A stretch of 64,000 bases of DNA from Thalassia testudinum (GCA_037157565.1 JAZHRO010000063.1:11886001-11950000); one strand, 5' to 3'; numbered from the stretch's first letter, positions 32,918 through 46,396 are shown. Translations and numbers: made by a program. The notes: generated from the letters alone by a model not told the origin.

Positions 32918-34989
32918 TGGCTAATAAGCTCGTATTTGTGAGCTAATTAAATGTCTAAATGCCTAAACATTAAGGTAACACATCCATTTAGATAGTATGC
33001 ATTAGCATGTAAATAAGTTAGAATTTAAGTTGGCTTGTATGCATTTCACATGCATTGTTAGGAATAATAACTCATTTAGCAAACTTTGTAGGTTTAAACA
33101 TAAATTTGCCAATATTATTTGTTTATTGATTTCATCTTTATGGATGCAAGTGGCAGACGTTACGAGGGAGAATGCCATTGAAGGTTGCCATTGAAGCAGC
33201 CGGGAAGAGCGGATCTAACGTTAATGGCCACGACGCTCCTCCCCATCCAATTGGTTTGAAATCCATCCTACCACTTTAAGAAGAGCAGTAGACCATCGGG
33301 CTTGGGGAGACGTCGCCCCACTCCACCATCGTTCGCTCCACTCCACCACCGTGGTCTCTACGGCCGAACTCCACCACACCGTGGACCGACGAGGTGACAA
33401 CTCGTCGTGCCAAGCTGGTGGATTCGTGCCAACACTGTGCGTGAGCCTTCACGGCTCCACTTCACTGTGAGCATGGCCACACTGAGCGTGAGACCATCGT
33501 CTTCCTTTCCTTCAAAGGAACCCAACGCATCCGCTGCCCCACAGTGCCTTCCAGACACCTCTGGCCATGGCCATCACCACCTCCTTCACCACGCGCCTTG
33601 CACCCATCCACTCCACGCGCTCACGCGCTCGCGCAACAACTGCATCACCATGCAACCACCAACATCACCAACACAGCAGCCATCTCCCCCACCAGTTAAG
33701 ATGTTCGAGAAGCTTCCCGGACATCTAAAGCCCCTCATCAATCCCTCGGTGCACCTCCTCCCGCACGCTACAAAGCGCGCCACACCCGTAGCAGCAAGCA
33801 GCCTCTGCCCGTAGCTGTAGCAACACGGACAGCCCATGCGTGCCCCCTCGCCTCCAGCGCGTGCATCCCCCTCGCTGCACCTCTGCCACGCCCGCAGCAA
33901 CAACCCTCTCCACAGCGTGTGTAGGTGTACGACTCTCCTCACCTCCAGCTCGTACCCCCTTCAGCAGTGCAGCATCCCCAGTACGCAGTAGCTGCAGCAA
34001 CACACACGCGGCCGTGCGTCCTCCAGCAGCTCCCCCGCACGCCCGCACTCCCTCGCCTCCATTCCCAGCGCGCAACATCACTTCCTCCTCCTGCGCACAC
34101 CTCCAACTCACGTAGCAGGTAGTGTGCGCGTTCCCCTACGCTCCCCCTCGCCTCCGGCGCACGCGTCCCTTTGTGCCTCTATGCCTCTAGCAACAAGCAG
34201 CCACTGCTTGTTTGTCACTCTAAAAGGGGTTTTAAAATCAATGTGTTGCAATATAGGTCCAATCAGCGCGAAAAAACAAATACAATTTATACTCGAATTT
34301 GAAGTCCGAGGTCGAACACAGGGAGCAATATAGCAATTTAAAACTTAAGATCATAATTTGAATCAAAGATATAAGAGATTACAATCAGAATTAATTCAGA
34401 ATGATATAACAATAATGTCAAGTATCAATGCGCAAAAAGAATAGAGTAAAATGGTGATTTGAATCACCAATTACTCACAATAATAGCAATTAGATCAACA
34501 GTATCAATTAAGGAAATATAGCCTCAAATGTATGCAATCAGATGGCAGAGGCTTGTATCAGACGACTTAAATAGCCGGTTGCTACAGTGCTTCCAAGGGA
34601 TTCAAGGGTCTCTTCCTTCTTTCTTCTCTTTCTGTGACTTCTCTCTTCTTCTTCATCTGCTTCAAGCTTCCTCTCTTCTTCTTCCTTCTTCACACGCAAG
34701 GGAGGCACTCAGATTTGGCTAAGTGTCGCACAGGGCAAAACCCTCCCCTACCCCGCGCTCTCTTCTCCTCTCTCTGGGATTCGCCCTCCCAAGGCCTTGG
34801 CTAATCGGGTATTCAGATAGAATGCACCCGGGACCAAGGCTGCCAACCGTGCATGGCAGCCGAGGAGTGCTTAGCTAGGCAAGTAATCGGATGCACCAGA
34901 CCATGTGAGCAGTGTCACGGGTGAGGTGCATGGGGGTGTATGGGACCTCACCCCGTGGCTAAGAGGGGAACAACCTATACAACTTTTTC

Positions 34990-35032
34990 AATTTATGCAG
35001 GCATGGGTGCTTGTCAACTTCTGAGGTGGGAT
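34990..35032 (-). promoter_or_regulatory. USE-like plus TATA-like box in LTR D
   Basis: Minus strand: ATCCCACCTCA (35022-35032), 24 bp, CATAAATT (34990-34997). Confidence 0.4.
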
Positions 35033-35571
35033 TAGTCCCACCACCCCTCCTCTGCGTGCACTGCATTGATGCTTCGTGCGATTATGGTCAAAGAATCAGT
35101 CAAAGAGCCAAATTGGCTCCTTGGTTGCACTGATGTGGTGCAGAAGTCAAAGCGGAGTGTCAGAGGTGCTGTCGTGAGGTGGAGAAGCTGAGGAGTCAAT
35201 AGAGATAGGTAGCGGATGATAGGGATCAGAGTTGGCACCGGTTGCGGTATGGTCGGCACCGAAGATGAAGATAGCTCCAGTGGAGGTTGGACGGCGAGGA
35301 CGAAGGAGATAGGGACATCGGCCGGTATTGAGCAACGTGAAGAAAGACGAGGAAGTAGTATCTACCACCGGTATTGCAGTCAGATGATGAGGAGAGGCAG
35401 GGAGAGTCGCCAGAGCTCGAGGAGCCTTTCGGCCGAATTAGGAGGGAAGAATTTAGGATAGATCTGGTCGAAATTGACCTTGAGAGGTTCGGTATGATCT
35501 GGAGGTTCTTATATAAGGCTTAGGAGGTCAATTTGTGCTTGGAAGCCAAGCTTCCAAGCTAGGAATGCTTG

Positions 35572-38398
35572 TGTTTGCAAGCGAAATTGAGGTTTTAAAA
35601 ACTGCATTGTAGTATAGCCGAAATCGCTTTGAAAATAAATAATATTTATTACTCGAATTTAAAGTCTAAGGTCGAACATAGGGAGCAAATATGAATGCAC
35701 ACATTAATCTCAAATACTGTAAATGAGCACAAGAATTTAAACCAAATAAACTACTCAAAAATGATAATCAATGTAAAACATGAGTATAACAAAAATTCAA
35801 CATGATAAAAAGAGATCTATAGCAAAATAGTAGTGATTAAGATCACCAATTATTTAGTATAGTTATGTGTAAACTAAGGTAATCAATAATGCCACAGTAA
35901 TTATGACCAAATCAGCCAAATATCTACAGTAATCAGATGTCTTCTTTGGAGATCAGACGCCTTAAATGGCCTTCTTCTTTGTTTCTCCTTTCTCTTCTCT
36001 CACTTTTTCCTTCTCCTTCTCTTCTTCTACTTCTGCTTTCTTCTTCTTTTCTTTTCTTTCCTTCTTTGCTTTCTCTTCTTTCTTTTCTTTTCTGCGGCTC
36101 TTCTCTTCTTCTTCTTCTTCCTTGGCTTCTCTATTTTCTTCTTTCTCTGCTTCTTCTGCCTTTCTTCCTGTGCGGCTCTTCTTTTCTTCTTCTTTCACAC
36201 AGAGGGGGAAAGTTCTTCAAACGGCTAAGTGTCAGCCATTATTCTCTATAGCAAAACCCCCCAACCTTCGCACACGATCCTCACTTTCTCTCCTTAGGTC
36301 ACGCTCTCCCAGAGCCTCCAACAGTACCGAGTTATCAGATTTTGGACCTAGAGCGCACCCGGGTCCAGGGCTGCAGGCGTGATCACAGCCGAGGAGTGAA
36401 GTCGGGTTAGGCGGGTTGGGCCTGCGCCAGGCCCGCGATGGATGGGTCACAGGAGAGGAGCAGGTGTGCAGGTGAGCGGGGCTCCTCACCCCACAAGTGT
36501 CTGAGGCGATAAACCCCAGACACTTTCAATTTATGCGCTGCGATGCACTCTTCAACTAACGATGTGGGACTAAAGTCCCACACCTTCTTTGCTTGCGTCT
36601 CTGCAAGGAAAGCCTCATTCAATTGGGTGTGCTCTTATGCTTGGTGTCTCCAATCTAGAGCCTGGGTGCGTGCATTGAGCCAAACCGCACGTCCTAGAGA
36701 TGCAACCTAGGACGTGCAAGGCCGTGAACTTGAAGAACACGGTGGCAATGGGCGAAGCTTCGACGAAACTTGAGAAACATGCAAAACGACCTCATGGCCA
36801 AATTAAACTCGCTCAAGAGGTCCGCCGAAAGATGGCGAATGTAGTGGCGGTGGTTTCATGGTGAGGCGAGGCATGGAGTGATGTGTCAGATGTGTCAAAA
36901 GTCAGAGAATAGTGGGTTGTTCGACGACGGGTTTGAGTGGGCAAGAGGATGAATAGGGAGAGGGGTTTTGAAGAGGGTGGAGAGGTGAAGGTTGTACGGT
37001 GGTCGGCGAGTGGATTGGTGGTCTGTGGTGGTGAGATGGGCTCACCGAAGGAGTGGCCGGAGGTGAGGACGATGGAGGTGTACGGCGTGTCGAGGGATCG
37101 AAATTGAAGGATAAATAAAGGGAAAAAGAGTAGGGAAGATGAGGGAACATTGGGACTTAATCTAAGGATGAAAGGGGGAGATATTCCCACATCGGTGTGA
37201 TGGCTGGATGTGAGGAAGATGAACCTCTGAAGGGAGAGACGGCGACGAAGAAGGGATCTGGATGCCTTTGATGTGGTCGTCGAGAGGCGAAGGAAGTCAG
37301 GGAAGAAGAAGATGCTCCCAATTTGACTGTTGGGAGGCCGTGGGACGATGGGAGAGGAGCTTGCTGGAGCTAGGTTGGAGGAGGCCAGAGGTAGGGTAGG
37401 AAGAGGGCTTTGTGGCCAAATCCTAGCTATCCTCTACGGCCATGCCCTGGGGATCTTTTTATAGGGCTCAGGAGGGGGTTTTGAGCTTGGAAACCAAGCT
37501 TCCAAGCTAGGAATTATCGCCGGAGTAGGAAACCCAATTGTTCCATGAGTTCGCATTAGGATTTGGGAGAGAATTTGAGCCCAGGATGCAGCCTGAATTG
37601 TAAGGAAATCTCTCAAGAATCTACCTTCCAATTTTGGAAGGGATTCGCCAATCAGGGAGAAATCCCTAGTCGAAGGTCGCCAGAGTAGGATTCCTCCGCG
37701 ATAATGGTGGAGGGACCTATTTGCAAAGAGTGACGACAAAGATAGGGGCCTTTTTGTAAGGAATCCAAAAGTTAGGGATCAGAATGAGATAGAAAGAGTC
37801 TGACTGGACCAAATGCAAACTTGGTCAAGGTGATCTCAGATTGGGCCCAACTTTTGGTAAAAACCTAATTTGGACCCAAGGAATCTAATGGCGAAGTTAG
37901 ATTTAGGTTTTGACCAAGTTTGACTAGGTAATTTATGTAAAAACCCAAATTAGGACAAATGTCAGTCTAAGACTGTTTTTGGTCAAGACGGGTTCTGATG
38001 ATCAAATCAAGCATACCAAACCTTAGAGAATTTTTTTCTATTAATTTTAGAGGGTTTAGGTGAATTTTATCCTGACCAGAACCTCAGTTAATTAAGCGAG
38101 TCTATTTTTAGGATTTCAAAAGTCATTTAATTCCTAAAACACGTGCAAACCCTTTTCTGTATATTCTAACCCACTTATTAGCCTTTTAGGACCATTTGAC
38201 CCTTAATTACCCCTTGGGAAAGCCAGTGATTGTACTGCATTCATGATATGATGGTAAAACTATAGTTTTAACCCTATTTTCTTGTCTTTCTCTCAGAATT
38301 GATTTGCAGTGAATTATGGCTCTCTACCAGTTATGTAGGAGCATTTACTCAATTGGATCAAAATGAGCTAGTTATGGCTCATGATGGCGTTCCCATCA
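35572..38398 (-). repeat. LTR E, solo LTR inserted into LTR D
   Basis: 2827 bp, from TGTTTGCAAGCG at 35572 to the sense start TGATGGGAACGCCATCA at 38398. The flanks GCTTG (35567-35571) and ACTCG (38399-38403) agree at three of five bases, so the target duplication is decayed or the boundary is slightly off. The flanks rejoin LTR D in register with the reverse complement of LTR K. TATA TATAAAA (37457-37463), a CT-rich plus-strand tract (35960-36190), the GTCGAAC block (about 35665-35686) and a tRNA-Asp-complementary segment (35604-35617) are present. Confidence 0.75.
36528..36570 (-). promoter_or_regulatory. snRNA-type USE plus TATA-like box in LTR E
   Basis: Minus strand: GTCCCACATCG (36560-36570), exact USE match; 24 bp; CATAAATT (36528-36535). 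A downstream hairpin is built from AGTGTCTG and CAGACACT. Confidence 0.5.
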
Positions 38399-40544
38399 AC
38401 TCGTCGGAATAGGAGTTTTCTAGGATACCCAAATCTCTCATGCACTCACATGAGAGATTGGGAAAGTTTGAGAGCTTGGGAATTGGCCTAAAAGGAAGGA
38501 AATTGCTTGACGAACTTCCCTTTCAAATCTGAGAGGGATTCGTCAAGGAATCAAGGAGAACTTGTCAATTTTAGGTCGCTGAAGTTTGTACGAATAGGAT
38601 TCATGGCAGTATGGACCTATTTGTAAAAATGATGACAAAATTAGGGGCCTTTTGTAAGGATTTTGAAAGTTAAGGATATATGTGTGATCAGACAGGACCA
38701 AATTGCAAACTAGGTCAAGATAGTCTCAGATTGGGCCCAAATTTTGGTACAAACCTAATTTGAACCTAAGAAATCCAATAGTGAAGTTAGATTTTGGTTT
38801 TGACCAAGTTTGACTGGGTAATTTATGAAAAAACTTAAATTAGGGCAAATGTTAATCTAAGACTCTATTTTGGGTCAAAATGGGTTCTGATGGTCAAATT
38901 GAAGGTACCAAACCCAACATAATATTTTTCTATGAATTTTAGAGGGTTTAGGTAAATTTTATCCTGACTAGAACCTCAGTTAACTAAGCAAGTCTATTTT
39001 TAGGGTTTCAGAAGTCATTTAATTTTCAAAACACGCAAAAATCCTTTTCTATCTATTTTAACCCACTTGTTAGACTTTTAAGACCTTTTGACCTTTAATT
39101 AATCCCTGGGAAAATCCACGGTTATTCTCTATTCAAGATATGATGATAAAATTATAGTTTTAACCCTATTTTCTTTTCTTTCTCTCAGAATGATTATGCA
39201 GTGAATTATGGCCTTCTAACAATTATGTAGGAGCATTTAATGACTTAATCAGATCAAATTGAGCTAGTTATGACTCATGATGGTGTTCCCATCATAATTG
39301 AGCAAATTGAGCTAGTTATTTCAAGTGTTTGTCGCTCTGAAACGAACATTGGCAGCCACTACTGCATCCCCTCATCTCCGCACAGCAGCAGCAGAGAGCT
39401 ACAGCCACCGCCACCCACTACCGCTCCTCTCCTCCGACCACGCCGTGCCTCACCACCACCACCAAAAGAAGCGGCCTGGCAGCAGCTACCTCCAGTGAGC
39501 TCCTCCCCTTCGGCCTTCGCCACTCCTCCACGCGCGAGCAAGGGGAAGAATTTCCCCTATTTCGCTATAATAACAGCCACATTAGAAATTACATTTACAT
39601 GCCATTGAGAGCTTCATTTTTAGTTAAATATTTGAAGATATATTGTGTCATTTGCTAGCCTACCCCTCTACTCTTCTCTATTTCTCCTACATTCTTTTTA
39701 TATCTCTTCCTCCATTTTATTAGTCTCACCTAAGTTAAATGTTATACTATATTTGTAAGCAAATGCCTGGCAATGATAGATTTGCGAGAGGGGATGTTTT
39801 ATTAATATCTTATTATGTTAATTTTATTATCATATCCTTCATCTTTCTCATAAATATGATTCTAGTTTTATCTTACATTGATTTCTTAATCTACAGGGGA
39901 CTTTAGCTTGATTTTTTTAGGAGAAGCAAATAGTGAACATTTGATTTCAATAGTAGCAAATTTTAAATAAGCCATTGCCTCCTTGTGGATACGACGTACT
40001 CTTCTGCGAGTGGTTTAGTTTTAATTCAATATTTTGATTAGTCGAATTTCCACCACTTAGAAATATAACAATAAATCATCTTAATCATCATTTTTGAAAG
40101 CGAAAATCGACTCATCAGTGACCTAGTCTAAGGGTGGCTAAGGCTTAGGATGGTCTCTAGGGCTATCCTAGGGCTACGAATGAACCCAAGTTCTTTATAA
40201 TTTAACTCTGCCTTATTCTTACTTAATAGAATAACATACCTCAACCCTTACATTACTTCTCTACTACATTTATTCTAAGGTCTTCCACTCTAGCTTTGAT
40301 GCAACACTAGCTTTAGGTCCAGCTTCAAATCTAGCTCCAGATTCAGCTTCAGATCCAGCTCCTACCTACAATTTATATAATGCACTTAATTAGTACATTA
40401 TATCATTATTTCATGCATAGCTAAAGGAAGGCAATAAAGATGCAAGTAATGCTTATGCATGCATGAATTACACTAACTTATGCTAAGTTCTAGCCTAATT
40501 TAGGTCAATTAAGACCTATGATTGCTGTGCAATCACCAACTCAA

Positions 40545-41651
40545 ATGGAATCAAAGTCAAACTTCATAACGATTGACATGCTTGATCTTGATGAGGATTG
40601 GGAGGATTCAATTGCAAATGTTCCCGATTCTGAACCAACCTTAGAGAGCCATGAAGCTGGTCTAGAAAGCCTAGATTTCTCAAACACCTGTGATGATAAA
40701 CCTGAATCAAAACTTCTCTAGAATGTAATTCTCAAACCTTATCCTATTAAGGTAATTCTCAAGAATGATTCTAACATCCCAATTGAGCCTAGCCCAGATT
40801 CTAGTAACTCAATTCCTACCTTTGACCTAGAATCTAGATCAGAACCTATTTGGAATGATTAAGAGGCCCGATGTGATGAAAACCAGATTTTGGATCTAAA
40901 CTATGATTTAGGGCCTATGTTGATGATTACACCTCTCTAGACTCCTCAGAAATACAGATTGATTTTTTGGAAGTCAAACCGATCTATGATACAGAAATCG
41001 AGGAGTTGAAAGAGATAGGATTCGATTGGGTCTATCCTAAGAGCTAAGAACCTGAGCCTATGCCTAATAAGGACACCTCTTTGAGCTCAGAATTTGAGAT
41101 GAGATTAGATCCAAATTAGGTTGTTGATTCTACACATAATGATTCATTATATGGTGGAATTCATGATCTGAAATCAGGTTCAGAAACTGATCTTCGCAAA
41201 TTCTCTGATGATTTTGAATCCTACTCTGATTTAGAAGAACCTTTGTTTCCTGATGATTATGAACTAATTTACGACCTCAGCATCCATGATCAGTCTTTGA
41301 TTTTGATGCTGAGGCCAATGATTTAGACCTCAAAGAATCCATACCTTCTGATTCACTTACAGAGCCTTACAAAATCCAATCCCAACCTCGCCCTGCCACC
41401 AGAATCAACTTCTACTTTAATTCACCTCTCTCTGATCCAGTTGCATATGATTCTCCTCCATCTTTTGACCGGGTATCAGACATTGATCATACTGTTAATC
41501 ACTTCCTATCCCTCTCTGATCTCACTAGTAGGGTTCCCACATCCTCCATAGATCCATTCGCTTTTAAGGATCCCTACTCTGATCAGGCTGAACCGACTCA
41601 GCAAAACCTCATATTCTCATTTTCATATCTGTTTGAGCAACAAAGTATCTA
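40545..41651 (+). pseudogene. Acidic orphan ORF, plus-strand copy, many stops
   Basis: ATG 40545 opens an Asp/Ser/Glu-rich frame (FITIDMLDLDEDWEDS, VPDSEPTLESHEAG) stopping at 40721. Homology to the minus-strand copy at 55098-54042 continues through several stops and frameshifts to about 41651 (for example SSEFEMRLD, FSDDFESYSDLEEPLFPDDY, PFAFKDPYSDQAEPT). There are no motifs of known enzymes and the family is not recognised. It lies about 450 bp upstream of the internal purine tract. It may be an accessory or Gag-related product of a pol-less element (inference). Confidence 0.5.
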
Positions 41652-42842
41652 GTGAGCTCCATATCTTTTGATTCACATCCATCAACCTACTAAATTGATT
41701 GGGTTTGAGTTGCATCATCAGGCTATCGACCTAAACAAGCACCTAGTTGGACCAACTAGACTATTGATCAAGGTACTTGTTCTACAACACTCTTCTGATT
41801 TGACCACCCCTTCTCCTTGACCACCTTCTGCTCAGCTAAAGGCATTGAATTTAGCACTTAACTAGAGGTAACTCGTCATTCCAAAAACCCGAGATCCTTC
41901 TGATCATTCTTTTGAGCTACACTCCTACTGCACTTTTGTGTTCAACTTTAGAATAGTCGACTCCACCTTTAATACTTGTATCAAAGCTTGAAATCATTCG
42001 CAATAGTCATCATGACCCATTCACCCACCCTTTTGATCCTGTTCTGAACTTTGAACCAAACTGAATTTGTGCCCTCCTAGTTTACAATGATATTGCAAAA
42101 CTTAGGCATGGGGGCGTGTTAAAGTGCAAACATATAGAAATTCAATTCTCTGAGGGGTTCTCACAAAAAATATACATATTAAAAAATGACAAAAAAATAA
42201 AAAAAATGAAAAAATTAGAGGAATGGGAGGAAATTTTGTAAATTAAATTGCAAATCTTTCTTGAGGAGGAAAAGAGGAGAAAATTCAAATGTCAAAAAGG
42301 AGAAAAAAGCAAGAGAAAAAATGATAGTCATTAGCAAGTGATTATGGAATTCACTTAAGTTCTAGACCTAATCAAAAGAAGAAAAATTAAGTCCTGAAAT
42401 GAAAAAAGATAAGGAGATTAGTATGAGTGCTGATCTTAGGCCTCTTGGGTCTGTTTTTAGGGTCTAAACACTCACGTATTTGTTAAGATCCGAATTAGTC
42501 CTCAAGAGGTTAACGAAAGTACGAAGCTGATGTAGTAAGTCTGAGGCTTAGGGATTATTCGACCTCATTGCCTACCCTTTGGTTTGCAGAACTTGGTAAC
42601 CTAAGCACTCAAAAATCACACACTTAGTCTGGTTCACTGCGCTAAATAAAGAAAAACCTACCAAAAGTGTTCTGTTCTGAAAAGCCACCTCGAAGATCTA
42701 GCTTAGGAGCGGCTCAACAACACAAGTTGATTGGATGAGTTCCCAGGGCGGAGAGGTGGGAAATTCCCCTCGAAGATGCATAATAACATATCATCTCCTC
42801 GGTGCTTGTCTCCTAGGATATTTAAATATCTTATCAGGGGCA

Positions 42843-43030
42843 TGTAAGCACCTTGTGCTAGTTCAAGTGCCATGGGTAGGATTATCCCAAAATGTCGATC
42901 GCCAAGGCCTAAATTTACCTACAGAACACCATGGGCGATACTATCCCAAAGTGTCGAAAGCCAAGAGTTCTGGGGGTTACCATGGGCGGTGCTATCTCGA
43001 AGTATCGAAAGTTAGGGACCCTTCGAGGAT
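42843..43030 (+). repeat. Imperfect tandem repeats in element 3' region
   Basis: Three to four units contain CCATGGGCG/CCATGGGTAGG and CTATCCCAAAGTGTCG or CTATCTCGAAGTATCG. Homologous to the arrays at 8486-8640 and 52617-52790. Confidence 0.65.
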
Positions 43031-43464
43031 TGATGGTGGGGACAAGGAATCCGATACAGACCATGTTTAGGGCCAATTTAAGGTTGGACCTAAGGAAAAA
43101 TAAAAAGAAAAGAGAGAAAACTCTCCAAATGAAAAATCCTTCTCTATCTCTTTCTTACAAAAATGAATTGGCAAACTGAACCTTGACATGTTACGTCGAC
43201 ACATGGGTGCTTTAACCACTGGGTTCAACGAACCTTTGGGTAGTTTTTATGGGCCTTAGAAACCTTCGCGGAAAACTCAGGCTAAAGCTGGTTAGGTTTG
43301 GATCTTGATTGATACTTAAGTACCTCTAAGCCTATTGTTGACATTCTAACTTAATTTCTAGAGAGTAAAACGAATCAGGCATCTGAACATAATGCATGGT
43401 CTATAAATCCAATTCTTTTCATAAGAATTTTCTAAGAGACTAGCAAAAGTTAGGCATTAGAGGG

Positions 43465-46116
43465 TGATGATAACATTATCATGAGCCATAACTAGCTTTA
43501 ATTAATCAGAATCAAGTAACAAATGCTCCTACATAATCGCCTGAGTCGTAATTCCCTACACATCCATTCTGAGAGGAACACATTAAATCAGGGCTAATTC
43601 TATAGTTTTAACAACATATTATGAATGCAAAATAACCACGAGGTTTGCCAGGGGTTAATCTAAGGTTTAATTAGCATTAAAGTCTAATATAGCATATTAT
43701 GAGAATAGATTCATAACCTAAAACCCTAATTTCAGACCCACTTGAATTACTGAGGTTCTGGTCAGGATAAAATTCATCTAAACCTTCTAAAGTTCATAGA
43801 AAAATATTCCATGAGGTTTTGTATCCTTGATTTGACATTTGAAGCCCATTTTGACCTTAAACAGAGTCACAAACACAGTTCTAGCCTAATTTAGGTTTTT
43901 ACGTAAATTGCCAATCAAACTTGGTCAAAACTGAAATCCAACTTCACCATCAGATTCTTTGAGTCCAAAATTTGGGCCCAATCAGAGTTCATCTTGACCT
44001 AATTTGCATTTTAGTCCAGTCAAACTCTCTCTCACATACAAGCCCCTAGCTTTTGAATTAATTGCAAATAGCCCCCCAACTTTGTTATCTTCTTCACAAA
44101 AGGGTCCTTGCAGCCATGGCAGGTGTGAACCTATAAGATCAAAGCTTCAATCAAGGAAAACTCCTTGATTTCTTAACCAATCCCTTCCAAAATTGGAAGG
44201 GGTGATCTCGAGGAAGTCCTTAATCGTCTAAACCATATCTTGGACTTGGATTTGAACCAGATAGCTCATGCGAACTCTTAGGATTTTGAGATCCTCTTCC
44301 CTATTTTTGTGAGCTCCTCAAGCTTGTCTCCCAAGCTTGAGAGCTTGCCCAAGCTCTATAAAAGCTCCTGAAGCTTCTAACCATGCTCCTTAGCTCGATT
44401 TTGGCCACAAATCTTCATCAAATTTCCCTCTCCGACCACCTCCACCATAGCTCCGGCGACCCCTCTCCAACCTCCTTCGCCCGCTGCCACATACCATAGG
44501 CAATAAGAACACCTTCATCTCCTTCCTCCACTACTTGAAATACCAGCAAGAGCATCCTAGGCCTCCTCGTCGTCGCCACCCCTTCCACCGGAGGTCTTCA
44601 TCCCTTCTGCGATCGACCAATCACAGCCATCGTACTTCTCTCTCTCTTCATCCATAAATAGGGTCAATCTCTTTCTCTCCCTCTTTAGGTTAGAACCACT
44701 CCTTCCCCACTTCAAATTGACTGCCAACTCACCTGCTCCCTCATCGTCTTCTCCACTCCCAACTAAGCTCTAGCAAAGCCTCCCTGATTCCACACACCAC
44801 CAAATGCCACGATACCACCTCCAGAAGCTTTGCCTCATCTTCACCATCAAAACCCCTCTACTTGTTCCATGCTTCCTCCACCAAAAACAACCCACCGAAC
44901 TCAATCTCCACCACACACCTTCCTTGAGTTCACCCAACCACCACACGCCATGAAAACATGACCACCACCTTTGCCAACACGTGGTGATCCTCCTAAGCTA
45001 TTCTAACAAGGCCATGAGGCCTTCTTTCTCATTTCAAGTGATCGCCGTCCTCCACCATCTCCTTTGTCATCTCCGACGTCGTTCGCCTTTCTCTGGCTGC
45101 CATACACCCTACCACCTCTTCCAATAGTTGCGGATGAAGATTGCGAATCACTCCAATCCCTCAATCGAAGACTTCAACCTCAGCAGCTATGTCAATTAGG
45201 CAGCATCACCAGTTGTGACTTTGTGTGAAGAAAGTAGGGACACGTCCCACATCAGTGGATGAGAAGCTCGCAATAACGCTTAAGAGGAAAAAGTGTTGTA
45301 GCCTCTCTACCCAGTACACAGGGGTTAGATCCCCCTCCACTTACACCCGCTCACCCGCTTACCTTCCTATCCACTCCTCACCTATGATGCACACCCGCAG
45401 GCCTGGACACTATTCTAGACTCGAATACTAGACTGTATACCCAATAAAGCCCAGGTCTGAGAGAGAAGAGAGGTGGAGAAGAGGGATTTCTGGGAAAGTG
45501 GGGGGAGGGTTTTGCTATGTGAGCCTTTGCCATGGCCCTGTGCTAAAGAAGAGAGCTCTCTCAAGACACTTAACCTCTGAAGTGTGCTCTGTGCTTGAAG
45601 GCCTTGAGGAAAGAGAAGGCTCAGAAGGAAAGGGTTGAAAGGGAGGCTTTGACAAAGAAGAAAAAGAAGAAGAAGGCTCTCTGAAGATCCTTGTGCTTGT
45701 GCTCACTTAAGTCATCTGATGCTATCTTCCCGACGTCTGATCTAAGTCGATTCTGAGCACTGTTAAATTATTTAAGTACTATAGTTAACATTGATGAAAT
45801 TGATTGAGTATGAGATATATGCTTAATTTAGATAAATAATTGGTGATTCAAATCACTATTATTTTATCTTTCTATTCTTTTTTTATATCATCATCATTTG
45901 AATTACAATTTGACAAGTTGTATTCATTGAATATTTTAATGCTCAATTAATTGTGCTCATCTATTTTAAATGAAGATTAATGTGTGAGTTCCATATTTGC
46001 TCTCTGTGATTGACCTCAGACTCTATTTCCTGAATCTGAGCATGGAAATTTAAATGATTTGAACGATTTCATCCTATACTACGATGCATTTCTTAAACAA
46101 CAATTTCGCCTGAACA
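43465..46116 (+). repeat. LTR J, 3' LTR of the pol-less plus-strand element
   Basis: 2652 bp, starting TGATGATAACATTATCA and ending ...CGCCTGAACA. TATA CTATAAAAG is at 44356-44364, the GA-rich sense tract at 45590-45690, a GGTGATTCAAATCACT hairpin at 45842-45857, the degenerate GACCTC block at 45999-46019 and CTATACTACGATGC at 46074-46087. It abuts internal sequence on the left and copia coding sequence on the right (flank AGATG). Confidence 0.85.
45244..45284 (+). promoter_or_regulatory. USE plus TATA-like box in LTR J
   Basis: GTCCCACATCA (45244-45254, one mismatch to the USE), 24 bp, CTTAAG (45279-45284), then AGTGTTGTAG and GGGGTTAGATCCCC. Confidence 0.4.
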
Positions 46117-46117
46117 A

Positions 46118-46396
46118 GATGCTACGAGGGAGGTGGTGTGGATACGCAAGTTCATAGAGGAACTTGGCATAGTTCCCTTGATACATTCAACAATCCCATT
46201 GTTGTACGATAACATGAGTGCCATTGTGCAGGCAAAAGAGCCTCATCCTCACCAGAAGAGCAAGCATATTGAGAGGAAGTACCACATCATCCAGAAGATT
46301 ACTAAATGTAGGGATGTGATCATCACGAAGATGCCCTCTGCAAAAAACATTGTTGATCTATTGACCAAGCCCTTAACTAGAGATTCATTTGATTGA
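46118..46396 (+). pseudogene. Ty1/copia RNase H C-terminal fragment
   Basis: The open frame begins directly at the LTR J boundary (DATREVVWIRKF) and runs to a TGA at 46394-46396. HQKSKHIERKYHIIQKI and NIVDLLTKPLTRDSFD are hallmarks of the RNase H tail of plant copia Pol. The upstream part was displaced by the J insertion. Downstream, a purine-rich GGGCATGTGGGAG and TCTATTAGAATTTTTATGCC look like the polypurine tract and the start of a copia LTR near 46451. Confidence 0.85.

Larger units (their letters stand above)
34209..39294 (-). repeat. LTR D, interrupted by LTR E
   Basis: D sequence is 34209-35571 and 38404-39294. It starts (sense) TGATGGGAACACCATCA at 39294 and ends with the reverse complement of TGTTTGTCACTC at 34209. 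TATA CTTATATAAG is at 35508-35517, a GGTGATTTGAATCACC hairpin at 34453-34468 and the GTTCGAC block at 34305-34326. The right side is followed by about 60 bp of filler resembling both LTR termini. Confidence 0.75.
32918..40117 (+). repeat. LTR of family G, copy 2, split by LTRs D and E
   Basis: G sequence is about 32918-34208 and about 39295-40117. The start TGGCTAATAAGCTC matches copy 3 (TGATCAGCCCATT...) over about 30 bp. The C-rich middle (33290-34200) gives long Pro/His/Thr frames that are not genes. The end has GCCTCCTTGTGGATACGAC (39983-40001) and finishes ...CGACTCATCA at 40117. No primer site follows, so it behaves as a solo LTR or relic. Boundaries are approximate and no clean target duplication was found. 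Confidence 0.55.
40118..43464 (+). mobile_element. 3' internal region of a pol-less plus-strand element
   Basis: It holds a decayed acidic ORF (40545-41651), a degenerate copy of the GGGAGGCAACCC motif (41857-41880), an internal purine tract CTTAGGCATGGGGGCG (42100-42115), an imperfect tandem array (42843-43030) and a weak polypurine tract GCATTAGAGGG before LTR J. The same order is found on the minus strand at 55098-52176. No protease, RT or integrase is seen. Confidence 0.7.

Noticed and set aside
33407..34200. Protein-coding frames rich in Pro, His and Thr (also 26230-26700, 55520-56180)
   Set aside because: Open frames appear in several frames and both strands of a C-rich LTR segment with no conserved protein among the three G copies. 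They are composition artefacts.
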